Shown in pieces: positions 6,584 through 12,495 of a DNA stretch of 12,495 nucleotides. The notes beneath the pieces are model-generated. The model was not told where the DNA came from. It saw nothing but the letters and a program-made list of their open reading frames with translations, and did not search any database. Origin of the DNA: Acidobacterium sp. (GTDB taxonomy: Bacteria > Acidobacteriota > Terriglobia > Terriglobales > Acidobacteriaceae); NCBI GenBank assembly GCA_003152595.1, contig PMAM01000368.1, positions 13,453 to 25,947 of the forward strand. Reading direction: 5' to 3'. Within the stretch, counting starts at the first letter, position 1, and each line of letters starts with the position of its first letter. Both the position numbers and the translations under genes were made by a program.

Positions 6584-6635
6584 GGCAGCCCGCCAAAGAC
6601 GCAAAACCTGCATCTGGACCCCTTGATCGGACATC

Positions 6636-6641
6636 TATAAA
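6636..6641 (+). promoter_or_regulatory. Weak candidate -10 box for the efflux operon
   Basis: TATAAA is the best -10-like hexamer between the two operons, about 215 nt before the permease start. There is no TG extension and no good -35 box at 16-18 nt (TTGATC at 6623-6628 is only 7 nt away), so this is a guess. Confidence 0.2.
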
Positions 6642-6822
6642 ACACGAGCGGTGTGGGCGTCGAGGTCTTTTTCGGCTGCCCGTTCGTCTCCAGCGTAGAG
6701 CGATTTTCACGTTCGGAATTCTCTCCCTCAAGGTAAAGGATGGATACTCTAAGAGGCGGGCATTGTGTCCCCGCATCGCGCAAACCGACTTGCCTTTGGA
6801 ATCCCGCACCCCGGCGTGGAGT

Positions 6823-6833
6823 CTTCCGGGAAG
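6823..6833. promoter_or_regulatory. Perfect 11-bp palindrome before the permease gene
   Basis: CTTCC-G-GGAAG is a perfect inverted repeat with a one-base centre, 22 nt before the permease ATG and just upstream of its AGGAG ribosome binding site (6838-6842). It could be a regulator half-site pair or a small structure affecting translation. At this length chance is a fair explanation. Confidence 0.2.
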
Positions 6834-6855
6834 CCGCAGGAGACGCTGAACCGAT

Positions 6856-10145
<3,290 letters not shown>

Positions 10146-10149
<4 letters not shown>

Positions 10150-11420
10150 GCGAACCCAATCCGACCCAGAGTCCACACGCCCCCGATACCCATGGATACA
10201 TCGACGACCGTCCGCCGATCTCGGGACGCAAGGCGCTCATCTGGATCATCGTCCTGGTCGCGATTGCGGCGGTGATCGCGATTGCTAGCATCCTGCCCCG
10301 TCTGGGCGCGGAAAAGACGCTCCGCGACCGCACCGAGTCGCTCGCGCTTGCGAATGTCACGGTGGAGAAGCCGACGGCCGGCGCGCCGAGCGAGGAACTG
10401 GTGCTGCCCGGCAACGTGTTCGCTTACGTCGATTCGCCGATCTACGCGCGCACCGACGGCTACCTCGAGAAGTGGTACTTCGATATCGGCGCGCGCGTGA
10501 AGAAAGGCCAGCTGCTGGCAACGATTGCCAGTCCGGAGGTGGATCAGCAACTCGCGCAGGCGAAAGCCGATCTGGCGACGGCAGTTTCGAACGCAGGCTA
10601 TGCGAAGCAGCAGGCGTCCCGCTATACCGATCTGCTGGCAAGCAACGCGGTGGCGAAGCAGGATACGGAGAACTTCGTCACGCAGGCCGCATCCACCAAC
10701 ACGCAGGTGAAGTCGGCTGAGGCCAACGTGCAGCGCCTGGAGGAACTGACCGGATTCGAGAAAGTCTACGCTCCATTCGACGGCGTTGTGACGGCGCGCG
10801 ACATCGACATTGGCACGCTCATCAGCGCAGGATCCGCGACCGGCGGCCGCGAGATGTTCCATATGGACGACGAGCACATCATGCGTGTTTACGTGAACGT
10901 GCCGCAGGTGGATGCGCCCTCGTGCACGCCCGGAACTCCGGCAGACTTCACGCTCGACGAATATCCTGGGCGGCGATTCCACGGCAACGTGGTGCGCACG
11001 GCGCGGGCGATCGATCCGGCATCGCGCACGCTGCTCGTCGAGGTCGACGTGCCGAATCCTAAGGGCGAGTTGGTGCCGGGCGCCTATACGCAGGTTCACT
11101 TCCAGCTGAAGATTGTGAAGCAGACGCTGATTCTGCCGGTGTCGGCGCTGCTCTTCCGTCAGGAAGGACTGCGCGTGGTGACGGTGGTCCACGCCAACGG
11201 CGGCGATGTGGCGAAGCTGGTGCCGATCACCATTGGCCAGGATGACGGCCGCGTGGTGCAGGTGGTTGAGGGCCTGAACCCGAACGATGAGGTGGTGCGC
11301 AATCCGCCGGATTCGGTGATCGATGGCGAGAAGGTGCGGGTGGTCACCCCGAACAGCGACGGCGGCGCGCAGGGTCCGGAGGAAAACCAGGGCAACCCGA
11401 GTCCGGAGGGCGGTTCATGA
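10146..11420 (+). CDS. RND periplasmic adaptor (membrane fusion protein)
   Basis: This adaptor links the RND permease to the outer-membrane channel across the periplasm. The 424-residue protein has a 29-residue cytoplasmic N-terminus, one membrane anchor at about 30-50 (no lipobox), the first lipoyl half at about 97-127 (YARTDGYLEKWYFDIGARVKKGQLLATI region), an alpha-hairpin at about 130-200, the second lipoyl half at about 205-226 (YAPFDGVVTARDIDIGTLI), a beta-barrel to about 320, a membrane-proximal domain to about 400, and a Gly/Asn/Pro-rich tail. The order of domains is that of the HlyD/AcrA family. The gene overlaps the permease gene by ATGA at 10146-10149 and the outer-membrane factor gene by ATGA at 11417-11420, so the three subunits are translationally linked. 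An ABC-type (MacA-like) adaptor would look similar, but the neighbours decide the assignment. Confidence 0.93.
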
Positions 11421-12495
11421 TGCTACTCCGCCCATGGGCGCTGGCGTTGTCGACAGCAGCGTTCCTGCTCGCGGGCTGTACGGTGGGCCCTAACTATCAC
11501 CGGCCGGACGCCGCGACCGCGCCTGCGTGGAAAGAGAACGCCGTGCCACCGCCCAATCCGCCCAACGGAACCTGGAAGCAGGCCGAGCCGAGCGATGGGG
11601 TGCTGCGCGGCGCGTGGTGGGAAATGTACGCCGACCCGCAGCTGAACGCGCTGGAGGCGAAAGTCGCCGTCTCGAACCAGACCCTGCGCGTTGCGATGGA
11701 ACAGTACTTCTCGGCTCGCGAGCAGGTGCGGGTGGCGCGCTCGCAGTATTACCCCACGCTGTTCGCTGGCCCGTCGGTGCAGCGTACACGCGAGTCTTAT
11801 AACCAGCCCAACACCAATCGCGCCATCACGACCTACCAGTTCAACACGGTCCAGCTCGCCGGGCAGGCGCAGTGGGAACCGGATCTTTGGGGACAGGTGC
11901 GGCGCACCGTGGAACAGGCGCGTGCCAACGCACAGGCATCGGCAGCGCTGCTGGCGAATATGGAGCTGAGCCTGCGCTCTGAGCTGGCCTCGGACTACTT
12001 CGAGATGCGCGGGCTGGACTCCCAGCAGCAACTGCTCGACAACACGGTGAAGTCGTACGAAGAGTATTTGAAACTGACACAGATACGTTTTAAGGGCGGC
12101 GTTGCAACGGAGTCGGATGTGGCGCTGGCGCAGACGCAGCTGGAAACCACGCGCGCCCAGGACATCGATGTTCAGGTGGCCCGTGCTCAGTACGAGCACG
12201 CGATCGCGACGCTGACCGGCACGCCCGCCTCGACCTTCAGCCTGCCGCCTATGCCGCTGGGGGACCAGGTTCCGCAGGTTCCGGTCGGCGTGCCGTCGCA
12301 GATGCTGGAGCGCAGGCCGGACATCGCCGCCGCCGAACGGCAGGCGGATGCGGCGAACGCGCAGATTGGAATTGCCATCGCTGCCTATTATCCGAATGTC
12401 TCGCTCACCGGAACCGGCGGCTTTGCCAGCGGCCGTCCCGGCACCCTCATCCAGGGTCCCAGCGAGATGTGGTCGCTGGGAGCATCGGCGGTCGA
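11417..12495 (+). CDS. Outer-membrane efflux lipoprotein, NodT/OprM family (runs off the window)
   Basis: This is the outer-membrane channel of the tripartite pump, related to TolC/OprM. The frame is open from ATG 11417 to the last base (about 359 residues of an expected 460-500) with no stop. It begins with a lipoprotein signal peptide MMLLRPWALALSTAAFLLAGC whose lipobox LAGC puts the lipidated cysteine at C21, followed by the family hallmark TVGPNYHRPD. Further on are WWEMYADPQLNALEAKVAVSN, the first coiled helices, QWEPDLWGQVRRTVEQARA, and the repeat-two marker LERRPDIAAAERQADAANA followed by IGIAIAAYYPNVSLTGTGGF. ATG 11420 is an equally possible start, one codon later. It overlaps the adaptor gene by ATGA, completing the order permease, adaptor, channel. 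Confidence 0.93.
   Translation, partial: MMLLRPWALALSTAAFLLAGCTVGPNYHRPDAATAPAWKENAVPPPNPPNGTWKQAEPSDGVLRGAWWEMYADPQLNALEAKVAVSNQTLRVAMEQYFSAREQVRVARSQYYPTLFAGPSVQRTRESYNQPNTNRAITTYQFNTVQLAGQAQWEPDLWGQVRRTVEQARANAQASAALLANMELSLRSELASDYFEMRGLDSQQQLLDNTVKSYEEYLKLTQIRFKGGVATESDVALAQTQLETTRAQDIDVQVARAQYEHAIATLTGTPASTFSLPPMPLGDQVPQVPVGVPSQMLERRPDIAAAERQADAANAQIGIAIAAYYPNVSLTGTGGFASGRPGTLIQGPSEMWSLGASAV

Larger units (their letters stand above)
6584..6855 (+). other. Intergenic region between the arabinose-lipid and efflux operons
   Basis: These 272 nt hold no convincing gene. I see a TATAAA hexamer at 6636-6641 with only a poor -35 match (CTGGAC, 6614-6619), a T-run of five at about 6668-6672 preceded by a weak ACAC/GTGT stem, a 5-bp stem GCGGG/CCCGC at 6756-6774, and an 11-bp palindrome CTTCC-G-GGAAG at 6823-6833. 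The length and the operon boundary suggest that the efflux promoter and perhaps an operator are here, but none can be fixed with confidence. No regulator gene lies in the gap. Confidence 0.5.

Noticed and set aside
6623..6641. TTGATC and TATAAA as a -35/-10 promoter pair
   Set aside because: The spacing is only 7 nt, far below the 16-18 nt that sigma70 needs. The TATAAA alone was listed with low confidence.
6583..6681. Complementary arms GGGCAGCC (6583-6590) and GGCTGCCC (6674-6681) after the reductase gene
   Set aside because: The 83-nt loop is too long for an intrinsic terminator, and no T-run follows the second arm.

Overview
The window looks like chromosomal DNA of a high-GC, Gram-negative (diderm) bacterium. 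An outer-membrane efflux lipoprotein and a tripartite RND pump require two membranes. My best guess at lineage is Acidobacteriota (Terriglobia-like), from the general character of the proteins (short glucan phosphorylase, permease-first RND operon, HAD-UbiA fusion); this is inference, not proof. Every supported gene lies on the + strand, and I see no tRNA, rRNA, CRISPR array, insertion sequence or phage gene.

Region A (1-2798) is sugar metabolism. It holds the 3' end of a galactokinase gene, a small DinB/DUF664-like protein 13 nt behind it with a strong ribosome binding site, and, after a 163-nt gap, a short-form alpha-glucan (glycogen/maltodextrin) phosphorylase. The gap contains a strong Shine-Dalgarno sequence with no normal start codon and a short ORF ending 2 nt before the phosphorylase ATG.

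Region B (about 2875-6583) is the most interesting part: a compact three-gene operon that looks like a polyprenyl-phosphate-arabinofuranose (DPA-type) donor pathway. Its genes are (1) an N-terminal HAD phosphatase fused to a UbiA-type polyprenyl-phosphate phosphoribosyltransferase, (2) a DprE1-like FAD oxidase and (3) a DprE2-like short-chain reductase. Together they could make lipid-linked phosphoribose from PRPP, remove its 5-phosphate, and epimerise ribose to D-arabinofuranose by oxidation then reduction. Mycobacteria use this logic for cell-wall arabinan; here it sits in a diderm with no arabinosyltransferase in view, so the acceptor is unknown. The DprE1 homologue has Ala where the mycobacterial enzyme has the benzothiazinone-reactive Cys387.

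Region C (6856-12495, running off the end) is an RND efflux operon in the order permease, periplasmic adaptor, outer-membrane factor, with both junctions overlapping by ATGA. The permease keeps the TM4 Asp pair but has Ser where AcrB has the essential TM10 Lys940, so its proton coupling should differ from the AcrB model. The 272-nt gap before this operon (6584-6855) separates it from region B and probably carries its promoter.
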